Origin: Paracoccaceae bacterium
Lineage (GTDB): Bacteria; Pseudomonadota; Alphaproteobacteria; Rhodobacterales; Rhodobacteraceae
Length of the DNA stretch: 10,468 nt
Reading direction: 5' to 3'
Assembly (NCBI GenBank): GCA_029881635.1
Contig: JAOUMG010000027.1
Span: 1-10,468, forward strand
In this document: positions 1 through 5,895 of the stretch, piece after piece
Numbering within the stretch: position 1 is the stretch's first letter
Layout of the letters: each line of letters begins with the position of its first letter
The notes under the pieces: model-generated
Seen by the model: only the letters and a program-made list of their open reading frames with translations
What the model was told of the DNA's origin: nothing
Databases searched by the model: none
Made by a program: the position numbers and the translations under genes

Positions 1-145
1 CTTGTCGATGGAAGAACTGACGGTCGCCTACCCGGCGCTGGACGTCGACGCCTTTGCCGCCATTGATGTCAATGCCGACGGTTCGGTGGACGAAGCTGAA
101 CTGAATGCGGCCATTGAGGCAGGCAAACTAACCAACGACGGCTAA
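1..145 (+). CDS. EF-hand domain protein, C-terminal end (5' part outside the window)
   Basis: An open frame enters from the left edge (codons start at base 2) and ends in TAA at 143-145, giving 47 residues. It contains one complete canonical EF-hand loop, D-V-N-A-D-G-S-V-D-E-A-E-L, with acidic or Asn ligands at loop positions 1, 3 and 5, Gly at 6 and Glu at 12. The first visible residues, LSMEEL, look like the end of a preceding EF-hand loop, so the protein probably has at least one pair. Such small EF-hand proteins are common in Rhodobacterales and usually bind Ca2+. The N-terminus is missing, so a signal peptide cannot be judged and the exact role is unknown. The gene converges with ilvH and has its own terminator directly after the stop. 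Confidence 0.8.
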   Translation, partial: LSMEELTVAYPALDVDAFAAIDVNADGSVDEAELNAAIEAGKLTNDG

Positions 146-157
146 CGCCTCGGACGG

Positions 158-210
158 TGCGGGCGGTCCGTCAATTCACCCATCCCCAAGGACAGGACCG
201 CCCGCATTTT
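158..210 (+). terminator. Rho-independent terminator of the EF-hand gene
   Basis: A perfect 12-bp inverted repeat (TGCGGGCGGTCC at 158-169 with GGACCGCCCGCA at 195-206) is followed at once by TTTT (207-210). A further GTC/GAC match extends it with a one-base bulge. The hairpin starts 13 bases after the EF-hand stop codon. Read from the minus strand the same stem lies just beyond the ilvH stop but has no U-tract, so it is oriented for the plus-strand gene. It could still serve as a 3' end stabiliser for ilvBH mRNA. Confidence 0.8.
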
Positions 211-214
211 ACAG

Positions 215-775
215 TCAGGTGCCGCGCGACAGGGCAGCGACCCCGGTGCGGGCAACATCAATCAGGCCGAGGGGGCGCATCAGATCGGCGAATGCGTCGA
301 TTTTTTCGGGCGTCCCGGTGATCTCAAAAACAAAGCTTTCGAGCGTCGAATCCACCACGTTGGCCCGAAAAATATCGGCCAGCCGCAGTGCTTCGACTCG
401 TTTGTCCCCGGTTCCGGCCACCTTGAAAAGCGATAGTTCCCGTTCGACAGACGGGCCTTCGACTGTCAGGTCATTGACCTTGTGAACCGGTACAAGCCGA
501 CCCAACTGCGCCTTGATCTGTTCGATCACCGCAGGTGTGCCGCGTGTGACCACGGTGATCCGGCTCAGATGGCCTTCATGATCCACCTCGGCAACCGTCA
601 GACTGTCGATGTTGTACCCGCGCCCGGCAAAAAGCCCGATGACACGCGCCAGAACACCAGCCTCGTTATCGACCAATACGGCCAGCGTATGGGTTTCCCT
701 GTGCTCCAGATGTGGATCACGCAGGTCGTAGGCGGAATGGCTGGTTGCGCCTTTTTTCAGATTGAGAGCAGACAT
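215..775 (-). CDS. ilvH: Acetolactate synthase small (regulatory) subunit IlvH
   Basis: This 186-residue protein matches the IlvH family throughout. It is the regulatory subunit that activates the IlvB catalytic subunit and confers feedback inhibition by valine in branched-chain amino acid synthesis. An N-terminal ACT domain spans roughly residues 28-105, with the signature NEAGVLARVIGLFAGRGYN at 37-55, and a C-terminal domain ends in a typical LSRG tail. Asn37, Gly40, Asn55 and Ala62 correspond to E. coli IlvH N11, G14, N29 and A36. Changes at G14, N29 and A36 are known to relieve valine inhibition, so this enzyme is probably valine sensitive. The N-terminus carries about 25 residues more than E. 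coli IlvH. The start is 13 bases downstream of the ilvB stop, with an AGAAAGG SD in that gap, so the two genes form one operon. Confidence 0.96.
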   Translation of the reverse strand: MSALNLKKGATSHSAYDLRDPHLEHRETHTLAVLVDNEAGVLARVIGLFAGRGYNIDSLTVAEVDHEGHLSRITVVTRGTPAVIEQIKAQLGRLVPVHKVNDLTVEGPSVERELSLFKVAGTGDKRVEALRLADIFRANVVDSTLESFVFEITGTPEKIDAFADLMRPLGLIDVARTGVAALSRGT

Positions 776-788
776 TTATCAGCCTTTC

Positions 789-2564
789 TTAAACCAGAAC
801 TGCGCCTTTGGCGCCGATGGCATCTTCAACACCTGCATCGCCAAGCAGCATTTCATTATGCGGTTTGCCGGAGGGGATCATCGGATAGCAGTTCTCGTGC
901 TTTTCCACGAGGCAATCGAAGATCACCGGGCCGTCATAGTCCAGCATCTCCATGATCGCGTCGTCCAGGTCCTTGGGGTCCTGGCATCTGATGCCCTTGC
1001 AGCCGAACGCCTCGGCCAGCTTGACGAAATCGGGCAGGGCCTCTGACCAGCTTTGTGAATAGCGTTCGCCGTGGAGCAACTGCTGCCACTGACGAACCAT
1101 GCCCAGCCGTTCATTGTTCAGGATGAACTGCTTGACCGGTGCGCGGAACTGAACCGCCGTTCCCATTTCCTGCATGTTCATCAGCCAGCTTGCCTCGCCG
1201 GCCACGTTGATGACCAGCGCATCGGGATGGGCCACCTGCACGCCGATCGAGGCGGGCAACCCGTATCCCATCGTGCCAAGCCCGCCAGAAGTCATCCAGC
1301 GGTTAGGATCCTCAAAGGTCAGATATTGTGCGGCCCACATCTGATGCTGACCCACTTCGGTGGTGATGTACCGGTCGCGGTCCTTGGTCAGTGCTTCCAA
1401 TCTTTCCAGCGCATACTGTGGTTTAATAACCTTGCTTGAATTGTTGTAATTTAAGCATTTTTTTAGTTTCCACTGTTCGATCTGGCCCCACCATTTGGCG
1501 AGCCCGGCCTTGTTCACCTTCGAACCGCGTGCCTCCCATAGTTTCAGCACGTCGGCCAGAACATTGCCGACATCGCCGACAATGGGCACATCGACATGGA
1601 TGACTTTGTTGATCGAAGAAGGGTCAATGTCGATATGGGCCTTTTTCGATTTCGGGCTGAAATCGGCAATTCGACCGGTAATGCGGTCGTCAAATCGGGC
1701 GCCGACATTGATCATCAGATCGCAACCATGCATGGCGAGATTGGCTTCATAAAGCCCGTGCATGCCCAACATGCCAATCCAGTTCTTGCCCGATGCCGGA
1801 TAGGCACCCAGCCCCATCAGCGTAGATGTCACCGGAAAACCTGTCGCCGCAGCCAGTTTGCGCAAGAGAGCGCTGGCCTCGGGGCCAGAATTGATCACGC
1901 CGCCGCCCGTGTAGAAAATCGGCCGCTGCGCCTTCTCCATCAGTTCAACCAGTGCTTCGACCGCAGCGGCATCGCCCTTCACCTTGGGCTGGTAATGCGA
2001 GACTTTCGCAGCATTCGGCGGCACGTAGGTGCCGTTGGCGAATTGCACATCCTTCGGGATGTCAATCAGCACCGGGCCGGGCCGGCCGCTGGTGGCGACA
2101 TGAAACGCCTGATGCAGGGTACTGGCAAGTGCATCGGTTTCCTTGACCAGCCAGTTATGTTTGGTGCAGGGGCGGGTGATGCCGACGGTATCGGCCTCCT
2201 GAAATCCGTCTGTACCGATCATGAAGGTCGGAACCTGACCGGTCAGAACTACCAGCGGGATTGAATCCATCAGCGCATCGGTCAACCCGGTCACAGCATT
2301 CGTGGCGCCGGGGCCGGATGTCACAAGAACGACGCCCGGCTTGCCTGTGGAACGGGCATAGCCCTCGGCCATATGGACGGCACCCTGTTCATGGCGAACG
2401 AGTATGTGGCGGATATCATTTTGCTGAAATACCTCGTCATAAATCGGCAAAACAGCCCCGCCGGGATAGCCAAAAACCACCTCGACGCCCTGATCTTTCA
2501 GGGCTTCTACCACCATCCGCGCTCCGGTCATTTGCCGTGCCATTGTCTTGCTCACTCCAGCCAT
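789..2564 (-). CDS. ilvB: Acetolactate synthase large (catalytic) subunit IlvB/IlvI
   Basis: This 591-residue ThDP-dependent enzyme condenses two pyruvates to 2-acetolactate, or pyruvate plus 2-oxobutyrate to acetohydroxybutyrate: the first common step to Val, Leu and Ile. The N-terminal pyrimidine-binding domain (about 12-180) holds VFGYPGGAVLPIYD and the catalytic Glu59 in RHEQGAVHMAEGYARSTG. A central domain (about 200-340) follows. The C-terminal ThDP/Mg2+ domain (about 385-555) has GEAS at 456-459 with the NN pair at 483-484, so the usual GDG/GDA metal Asp is Glu here. Residues 366-382 are encoded by an unusually AT-rich stretch containing A7. ATG at 2564 has a poor SD. ATG at 2543 (Met8, MARQMTGARMVV) has a GGAG 11 bases upstream and resembles the usual family N-terminus, so it may be the true start. 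The gene is preceded by an attenuator and followed by ilvH. Confidence 0.96.
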   Translation of the reverse strand: MAGVSKTMARQMTGARMVVEALKDQGVEVVFGYPGGAVLPIYDEVFQQNDIRHILVRHEQGAVHMAEGYARSTGKPGVVLVTSGPGATNAVTGLTDALMDSIPLVVLTGQVPTFMIGTDGFQEADTVGITRPCTKHNWLVKETDALASTLHQAFHVATSGRPGPVLIDIPKDVQFANGTYVPPNAAKVSHYQPKVKGDAAAVEALVELMEKAQRPIFYTGGGVINSGPEASALLRKLAAATGFPVTSTLMGLGAYPASGKNWIGMLGMHGLYEANLAMHGCDLMINVGARFDDRITGRIADFSPKSKKAHIDIDPSSINKVIHVDVPIVGDVGNVLADVLKLWEARGSKVNKAGLAKWWGQIEQWKLKKCLNYNNSSKVIKPQYALERLEALTKDRDRYITTEVGQHQMWAAQYLTFEDPNRWMTSGGLGTMGYGLPASIGVQVAHPDALVINVAGEASWLMNMQEMGTAVQFRAPVKQFILNNERLGMVRQWQQLLHGERYSQSWSEALPDFVKLAEAFGCKGIRCQDPKDLDDAIMEMLDYDGPVIFDCLVEKHENCYPMIPSGKPHNEMLLGDAGVEDAIGAKGAVLV

Positions 2565-2582
2565 CTCGTTCTGATCTGCAAC

Positions 2583-2609
2583 AAAAAGCCCCCGAGGGAT
2601 ATCGGGGGC
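2583..2609 (-). terminator. Attenuator terminator in the ilvBH leader
   Basis: On the minus strand an 8-bp GC-rich perfect hairpin (GCCCCCGA, loop TATCCC, TCGGGGGC; 2609 to 2588) is followed by TTTTTGT. It ends only about 20 bases before the first possible ilvB start, where a terminator for an upstream gene would make no sense, so it is read as a conditional terminator. Its 5' arm shares bases 2607-2609 with the competing antiterminator stem. Confidence 0.88.
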
Positions 2610-2651
2610 GCATGGGAACCAATATGGTCAGCCGTCACCGGCCCATGCGCC
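2607..2651 (-). promoter_or_regulatory. Antiterminator structure of the ilvBH attenuator
   Basis: On the minus strand GGCGCATGGG (2651-2642, inside the last codons of the leader peptide) pairs perfectly with CCCATGCGCC (2616-2607), which takes three bases of the terminator 5' arm. The enclosed loop is almost fully paired. GCCG-GTGA-CGGC (2642-2631) is a GNRA-type tetraloop hairpin that holds the leader stop codon, and ACCA-TAT-TGGT (2628-2618) follows. The inferred logic is as follows. A ribosome stalled on the Ile-Val-Val-Leu codons leaves 2651-2642 free, so this structure forms and transcription continues. A ribosome that reaches the stop codon covers 2651-2642, so the terminator folds. Confidence 0.75.
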
Positions 2652-2682
2652 ATTCACCTCCTAGTACGACAATCGCAGTCAT
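2635..2682 (-). CDS. ilvB leader peptide (attenuator peptide, 15 aa)
   Basis: This short frame encodes MTAIVVLGGEWRMGR and stops with TGA. The four consecutive codons ATT GTC GTA CTA (Ile-Val-Val-Leu) at 2673-2662 are the end products of the pathway the operon serves, the hallmark of ribosome-mediated attenuation in ilv operons. An AAAGGA SD lies 10 bases upstream of the ATG, with a second AGGA closer in. The peptide has no expected function; what matters is the ribosome's position on the message. Its distal codons form the 5' arm of the antiterminator. The architecture is seen directly; the regulatory role follows from the well-known gammaproteobacterial ilv attenuators. Confidence 0.88.
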   Translation of the reverse strand: MTAIVVLGGEWRMGR

Positions 2683-2716
2683 TTCCTGCGGGTCCTTTCG
2701 CTGCTGTGCGGCGCAG

Positions 2717-2743
2717 ATTATGCGGCGGTAAAACAGGCGTCAA
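2717..2743 (-). promoter_or_regulatory. Candidate sigma-70 promoter of the ilvBH operon
   Basis: On the minus strand TTGACG (2743-2738) is followed after 15 bases by CATAAT (2722-2717). The box sequences are good but the spacer is shorter than the ideal 17. Transcription would begin near 2710, about 28 bases before the leader peptide ATG, which suits an attenuated transcript. The upstream 2760-2815 segment is AT-rich. No clear terminator for the preceding antiporter gene is visible between 2744 and 2842, so some read-through into the leader is possible. Confidence 0.5.
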
Positions 2744-2842
2744 CCGCCAAATTCGGCAATAAAAGCCTGTCGTTTCGTCTTCTTTTGAATTTTAATTACA
2801 AGAAATGCCCGGTCAGGCGAAATAAATGCGAATCAAACGGCG

Positions 2843-3763
2843 TCATGCGGCAGCCAGATAGGTCATGTATCCACCATAGGTAACCAGCAGCACGCCACCC
2901 CCAGTCCGCCCGACACGTCCCTTCAATGCTGCAAAGCCGAGCATCGCCAGGGCTGCCAGTATTGCCACGCCCATATCCAGGCCAGCAAAGCGTGCCTCGA
3001 CCGGGATCGGCGTAACCAGTGCGGTGATCCCGAGGATGCCGAAGATGTTGAAGATGTTGGATCCCAGAATGTTGCCCACGGCGATTTCCGGATGCCGCCG
3101 TATCGCCGCAAGGATAGATGTGGCCAATTCAGGTAACGACGTGCCGACGGCTACGATTGTCAGCCCGATAACCGCCTCGCTGACCCCGAAGGTCCGGGCG
3201 ATTTCGGTAGCGCTTTGAACCAGAAGATGTGCACCGAACATCAAAACGACCAATCCGCCGATCGTGAGGCCGGCGCTCTTCCACAAATCTGGCAGGGGTA
3301 GCCTCGTATCTGGTTGTTCAGATCCCCCGGCGTCAAGAAAACTGATCGTCAGATAGCCGATCAAACACATCACCAGGACCGCACCCTCCCAGCGGGCAAC
3401 CATTCCACCGGCTAGCATCAGCCATAGCAAGAAGGTTCCGCCAATCATCACGGCAAAATCCCGGCGCATTCTTTCCAGTGGCAGCGGCACCGCGGTGATC
3501 ATGGCCGAAACGCCCAGGATAAGAAGAATATTGGCGATATTGGAGCCGATGACATTGCCAAGCGCCAGCGCAGGCGCACCCGCCAGCGCGGCTTGGATGG
3601 ACACCAGAAGCTCGGGTGTCGACGTGCCAAATCCGACGATTGTCAGGCCAATTACCAGAGGAGGGACATCAAACCTTCGCGCAATCCCGACAGCGCCACG
3701 GATCAAAGACTCACCGCCGAAAATCAAAGCGATCAGGCCAAGTACAAACAAAAGATACGTCAA
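2843..3763 (-). CDS. Calcium/sodium antiporter, CaCA family (YrbG type)
   Basis: This integral membrane cation exchanger has about 10 predicted helices and the two inverted alpha repeats that define the CaCA superfamily. In 306-residue numbering these are GTSTPE at 46-51 with GNVIGSN at 69-75, and GTSLPE at 207-212 with GNILGSN at 230-236. The Glu residues in the GTS-PE motifs are the expected ion ligands. A short hydrophilic loop (about 145-160) separates the halves. I chose the TTG at 3763 because it has GGGAG six bases upstream and gives the usual family N-terminus (TYLLFVLGL before GGE). The ATG at 3796 (11 more residues) lacks an SD but is the main alternative. An open frame up to 3934 would overlap the divergent cupin promoter and start and is unlikely. 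The protein probably extrudes Ca2+ across the inner membrane. Confidence 0.9.
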   Translation of the reverse strand: MTYLLFVLGLIALIFGGESLIRGAVGIARRFDVPPLVIGLTIVGFGTSTPELLVSIQAALAGAPALALGNVIGSNIANILLILGVSAMITAVPLPLERMRRDFAVMIGGTFLLWLMLAGGMVARWEGAVLVMCLIGYLTISFLDAGGSEQPDTRLPLPDLWKSAGLTIGGLVVLMFGAHLLVQSATEIARTFGVSEAVIGLTIVAVGTSLPELATSILAAIRRHPEIAVGNILGSNIFNIFGILGITALVTPIPVEARFAGLDMGVAILAALAMLGFAALKGRVGRTGGGVLLVTYGGYMTYLAAA

Positions 3764-3862
3764 AGGCTGCTCCCACCTGGCCTGCCAACCCAACATTGGA
3801 GTGCCACTGCAATATGCAAGGGCATGGCCTGGATTTTCATGCGATCTGTTGCAGGCTTGGTA

Positions 3863-3890
3863 TTGATGCTGCCTTTTCAGCCAGTATGAT
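3863..3890 (+). promoter_or_regulatory. Candidate sigma-70 promoter of the cupin gene
   Basis: TTGATG (3863-3868), a 16-base spacer and TATGAT (3885-3890) resemble -35 and -10 boxes. The predicted start near 3897 leaves about 20 bases of leader, including an AGGGGA SD at 3902-3907. The region 3764-3915 otherwise holds only the divergent antiporter start signals. Confidence 0.5.
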
Positions 3891-3915
3891 CCAGCCAAAG
3901 TCAGGGGAACCCAAC

Positions 3916-4278
3916 ATGAAACCGATTGATCCAAGTGACCGCCGTATCGTCAATATTCAGAACGCAGAGTTCAAACCCTTCGTCTATCCGGATGGTGATG
4001 CCCTAGGTGATGAGGTGCTGCAGCTCGATACTGACAAACCCATTGGCGAAGGCTTTCACGTTTACCGGATGCCCGCTGGCATGACCACGCGCGGGCACCG
4101 CCACAACGGGCATGAACAGTTTTTGATACTTGAAGGTGAACTGCACGAAAGCGATGGAACCATTCTGCGCAAGGGTGATCTGGTATTTTATCGGGACGGG
4201 ACCGAACATCATTCCTACACGCCGGATGGATGCCTGTTGGCCGTCCACATCGCCGGGCCTGAAATCCCGGTTGACTAA
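3916..4278 (+). CDS. Small single-domain cupin protein
   Basis: This 120-residue protein has one cupin fold. Motif 1 is complete: G55-x5-H61-x-H63-x3-E67-x6-G74. Motif 2 is recognisable at G87 to H98, although the usual Pro and final Asn are replaced by Arg93 and Thr102. His61, His63, Glu67 and His98 can bind a divalent metal, so a metal-dependent enzyme or sensor role is possible. The substrate cannot be told from the sequence, and single-domain cupins range from dioxygenases and isomerases to sugar-binding proteins. The start at 3916 is supported by the AGGGGA SD and by conserved sequence beginning soon after it. The gene stands alone on its strand, with 106 bases before the next gene, which is convergent. 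Confidence 0.85.
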   Translation: MKPIDPSDRRIVNIQNAEFKPFVYPDGDALGDEVLQLDTDKPIGEGFHVYRMPAGMTTRGHRHNGHEQFLILEGELHESDGTILRKGDLVFYRDGTEHHSYTPDGCLLAVHIAGPEIPVD

Positions 4279-4291
4279 CGTATTTTGGATT

Positions 4292-4311
4292 TAATTTGTC
4301 GCTGCAAATTA
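4292..4311. terminator. Weak AT-rich hairpin between convergent cupin and hxlR-type genes
   Basis: TAATTTG (4292-4298) and CAAATTA (4305-4311) form a perfect 7-bp stem with a six-base loop, 13 bases after the cupin stop. The stem is AT-rich and is not followed by a long T-run, so its role as a terminator is uncertain. The rest of 4279-4384 shows nothing else I recognise. Confidence 0.3.
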
Positions 4312-4384
4312 CTGTTTAGAAACAAGAAAGTGTCGGATCTGGTTTCGGCGCGATTCCCAAAAACCTTAGGCTTAAATAGCGATC

Positions 4385-4744
4385 TCAGGCGGTTTTCGAG
4401 GCTTTGCCGTTCCGCGCCTTCAGTTTGATACCCACTTCGGCGATTGCACGGATCGCGGGCAGTAATTCGGCACCCAGATCGGTGAGCGCATATTCAACCG
4501 ATGGTGGCGATGTCGGCATGACGCGGCGGGTAACGACGCCATTCTCTTCCAGTTCACGCAGTCGCGTCGTCAGAACCTTGGCGGAAACCGGGGCCATATC
4601 ATTGCGCAGCTCGGAAAACCGTCGCGGTCCTCCTGCCAGATACCAGATCGCATTTGGCGTCCATGCCCCCCCGATTAGCGCCATGCATTCAGACAGAGGG
4701 CAAAGTGGGTTTGGTGCTTTGTTTTTACGTAATTTCAGGGGCAT
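4385..4744 (-). CDS. HxlR-family winged helix-turn-helix transcriptional regulator
   Basis: This 119-residue DNA-binding protein has the HxlR hallmarks. CPLSECMALIGGAWT lies near the N-terminus, followed by a winged helix with RRFSELRNDM (41-50), VSAKVLTTRLRELEENGVV (53-71) and YALTDLG (85-91). Cys15 sits where the redox-active Cys of quinone/diamide sensors such as B. subtilis YodB is found, so the protein may sense electrophiles or thiol oxidation. A second cysteine is at 20. The start at 4744 is set by GGAG six bases upstream. A longer frame to ATG 4810 would run through the intergenic control region and lacks family similarity. It is divergent from the glutathione S-transferase cluster, which it probably regulates along with itself. 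Confidence 0.9.
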   Translation of the reverse strand: MPLKLRKNKAPNPLCPLSECMALIGGAWTPNAIWYLAGGPRRFSELRNDMAPVSAKVLTTRLRELEENGVVTRRVMPTSPPSVEYALTDLGAELLPAIRAIAEVGIKLKARNGKASKTA

Positions 4745-4868
4745 ATCCAACTCCGGGTTACCATGTGGATACCAGAAAGTGATGGTTACTACAAGATGCA
4801 TGGTTTCCAAAGGTTATTAGGGTAGGTTATGAAACCGACGCTCTGAAACCAAACCCAAGAGGTCAAAC
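4745..4868. promoter_or_regulatory. Divergent control region between the HxlR regulator and the GST cluster
   Basis: This 124-base intergenic region is rich in short repeats. GGTTA occurs at 4756, 4784, 4812 and 4825. TGAAACC is directly repeated at 4830-4836 and 4844-4850, and its inverted core GGTTTC lies at 4802-4807. GGTTACC and GGATACC flank 4756-4773 as an imperfect inverted repeat close to the regulator start. HxlR proteins bind such operators as dimers. Which repeat is the operator cannot be decided by eye, and no convincing -35/-10 pair was found on either strand. The GST SD (AGAGGT) lies just before 4869. Confidence 0.45.
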
Positions 4869-5474
4869 ATGAAACTCTACTATTCTCCTGGTTCCTGTTC
4901 GATGGCGTCCCATATCGTCCTTCAGGAAACCGGATCTGCCCATTCGTTGGAAAGGGTCGATAACGCGGTCAAGAAAACCGAATCCGGTGCTGACTTCCTG
5001 TCAATCAACCCGAAGGGCAAAGTACCGGTACTGCATCACAATGGTGAAACACTGACCGAAGGCCCAGCGATTCTGCAGTTTCTCGGCGACAGTGCCGGAG
5101 ATGAAAAGCTGGCGCCCAAAGCAGGAACCATGGCGCGGGCACGTGTGAATGAAATGCTCAATTTCATCGGGACCGAATTGCACATCGCCTTCAGCCCGCT
5201 GTTCAAGAATACTACCGATCAAGCGGGCAAAGAGGCCGCGCGCGCCAATGTCGCGAAGAAATTCGACTGGCTGGAGGCCCAACTGGCCGATGGTCGCGCT
5301 TACCTGACGGGCGAGAGCTTTACCATTGCAGATGCCTATGGGTTCGTTGTGTCAAACTGGGCCAATTTTACCGAGATCAAGCTTGCAGGCTGGCCGAAAC
5401 TGAAAGAGTTTACCGAGAGGGTCGCCGCACGTCCGTCAGCCCAGGCAGCCATGAAGGCTGAAGGGCTTATCTGA
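4869..5474 (+). CDS. Glutathione S-transferase, beta class (GstA-like)
   Basis: This 201-residue cytosolic protein resembles E. coli GstA and Proteus GST B1-1 along its length. The thioredoxin-like N-terminal domain (1-80) begins MKLYYSPGSCSMASH with the beta-class catalytic Cys10, has the cis-Pro at 53 (GKVPVL) and the glutathione-contacting TEGPAI at 63-68. The all-helical C-terminal domain (about 87-201) has TELH with His105, equivalent to the conserved beta-class His106, and ends with the FTIADAY motif region and AEGLI. It should conjugate or exchange glutathione with electrophiles, including quinones. AGAGGT six bases upstream fixes the start. It is the first gene of a cluster of four on this strand (gaps of 26 and 17 bases, then a 4-base overlap), divergent from an HxlR regulator. 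Confidence 0.92.
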   Translation: MKLYYSPGSCSMASHIVLQETGSAHSLERVDNAVKKTESGADFLSINPKGKVPVLHHNGETLTEGPAILQFLGDSAGDEKLAPKAGTMARARVNEMLNFIGTELHIAFSPLFKNTTDQAGKEAARANVAKKFDWLEAQLADGRAYLTGESFTIADAYGFVVSNWANFTEIKLAGWPKLKEFTERVAARPSAQAAMKAEGLI

Positions 5475-5500
5475 CGCAGAACCTTGAAGGGAGCCATCCA

Positions 5501-5878
5501 ATGCCACATGACTTCAACGCCGTTGCCAAGGTGCTTGGTACCTATTTCGACGGTCTTTACCACAGTGACACCAAGCTGTTGGCCAAGGCCTTCCACCCGC
5601 AGGCGCAATATGTCTCGGTCACGGATGGCTCCCTGCTTTATCTCACGATGGACCAATATTTCCCCGTCGTTGATGCCCGGCCGTCGCCAGCCTCACTCGG
5701 AGAGGTCCGCACTGATGAGAATGTTGAAATAGCCTTTGCCGGGCCTGCCACAGCCACAGCGCGCGTGCGCTGCTCGATCACCGGAAAACACTTTACTGAT
5801 TGCCTGACGCTTATTCATATCGAAGGCCGATGGCAGATCATTTCAAAGGTTTTCCATTACGAAATGAAACCCTTGTGA
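5501..5878 (+). CDS. NTF2-like / putative lumazine-binding family protein
   Basis: This 125-residue protein has the pattern of the SnoaL/NTF2-like fold (putative lumazine-binding type). An N-terminal helical part contains VLGTYFDGLYHSDTKLLAKAFHP (9-31), with the typical HSD-x-L-x-x-AFHP turn. A middle part runs YLTMDQYF (47-54). Beta strands near the C-terminus include DCLTLIHIEGRWQIISKVFHYE (100-121). Such proteins form a cone-shaped barrel that either binds a small ligand or acts as an isomerase or dehydratase. The ligand here is not evident. An AAGGGAG SD seven bases before the ATG supports the start. Its place between a GST and a tautomerase suggests handling of the same reactive compound, but this is inference. 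Confidence 0.82.
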   Translation: MPHDFNAVAKVLGTYFDGLYHSDTKLLAKAFHPQAQYVSVTDGSLLYLTMDQYFPVVDARPSPASLGEVRTDENVEIAFAGPATATARVRCSITGKHFTDCLTLIHIEGRWQIISKVFHYEMKPL

Positions 5879-5895
5879 CCGCCAAAAGGTAAGCC

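Noticed and set aside
1596..2264. 222-codon open frame on the plus strand
   Set aside because: It is antisense to the well-conserved ilvB central domain, has no SD, and its His/Arg/Gly-rich composition is typical of a shadow frame.
2261..2762. Two plus-strand frames (156 and 129 codons) across the ilvB 5' end and leader
   Set aside because: They read antisense through the leader peptide and attenuator hairpins, have no recognisable domain, and are explained by the minus-strand elements.
3616..4278. Longer 220-codon version of the cupin gene
   Set aside because: The extra N-terminal 100 residues are antisense to the antiporter gene and show no domain. ATG 3916 has a good SD and lies behind a plausible promoter.
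4385..4810. Longer 141-codon version of the HxlR regulator
   Set aside because: The added 22 residues have no family similarity and would consume the divergent control region. ATG 4744 has GGAG at the right distance.
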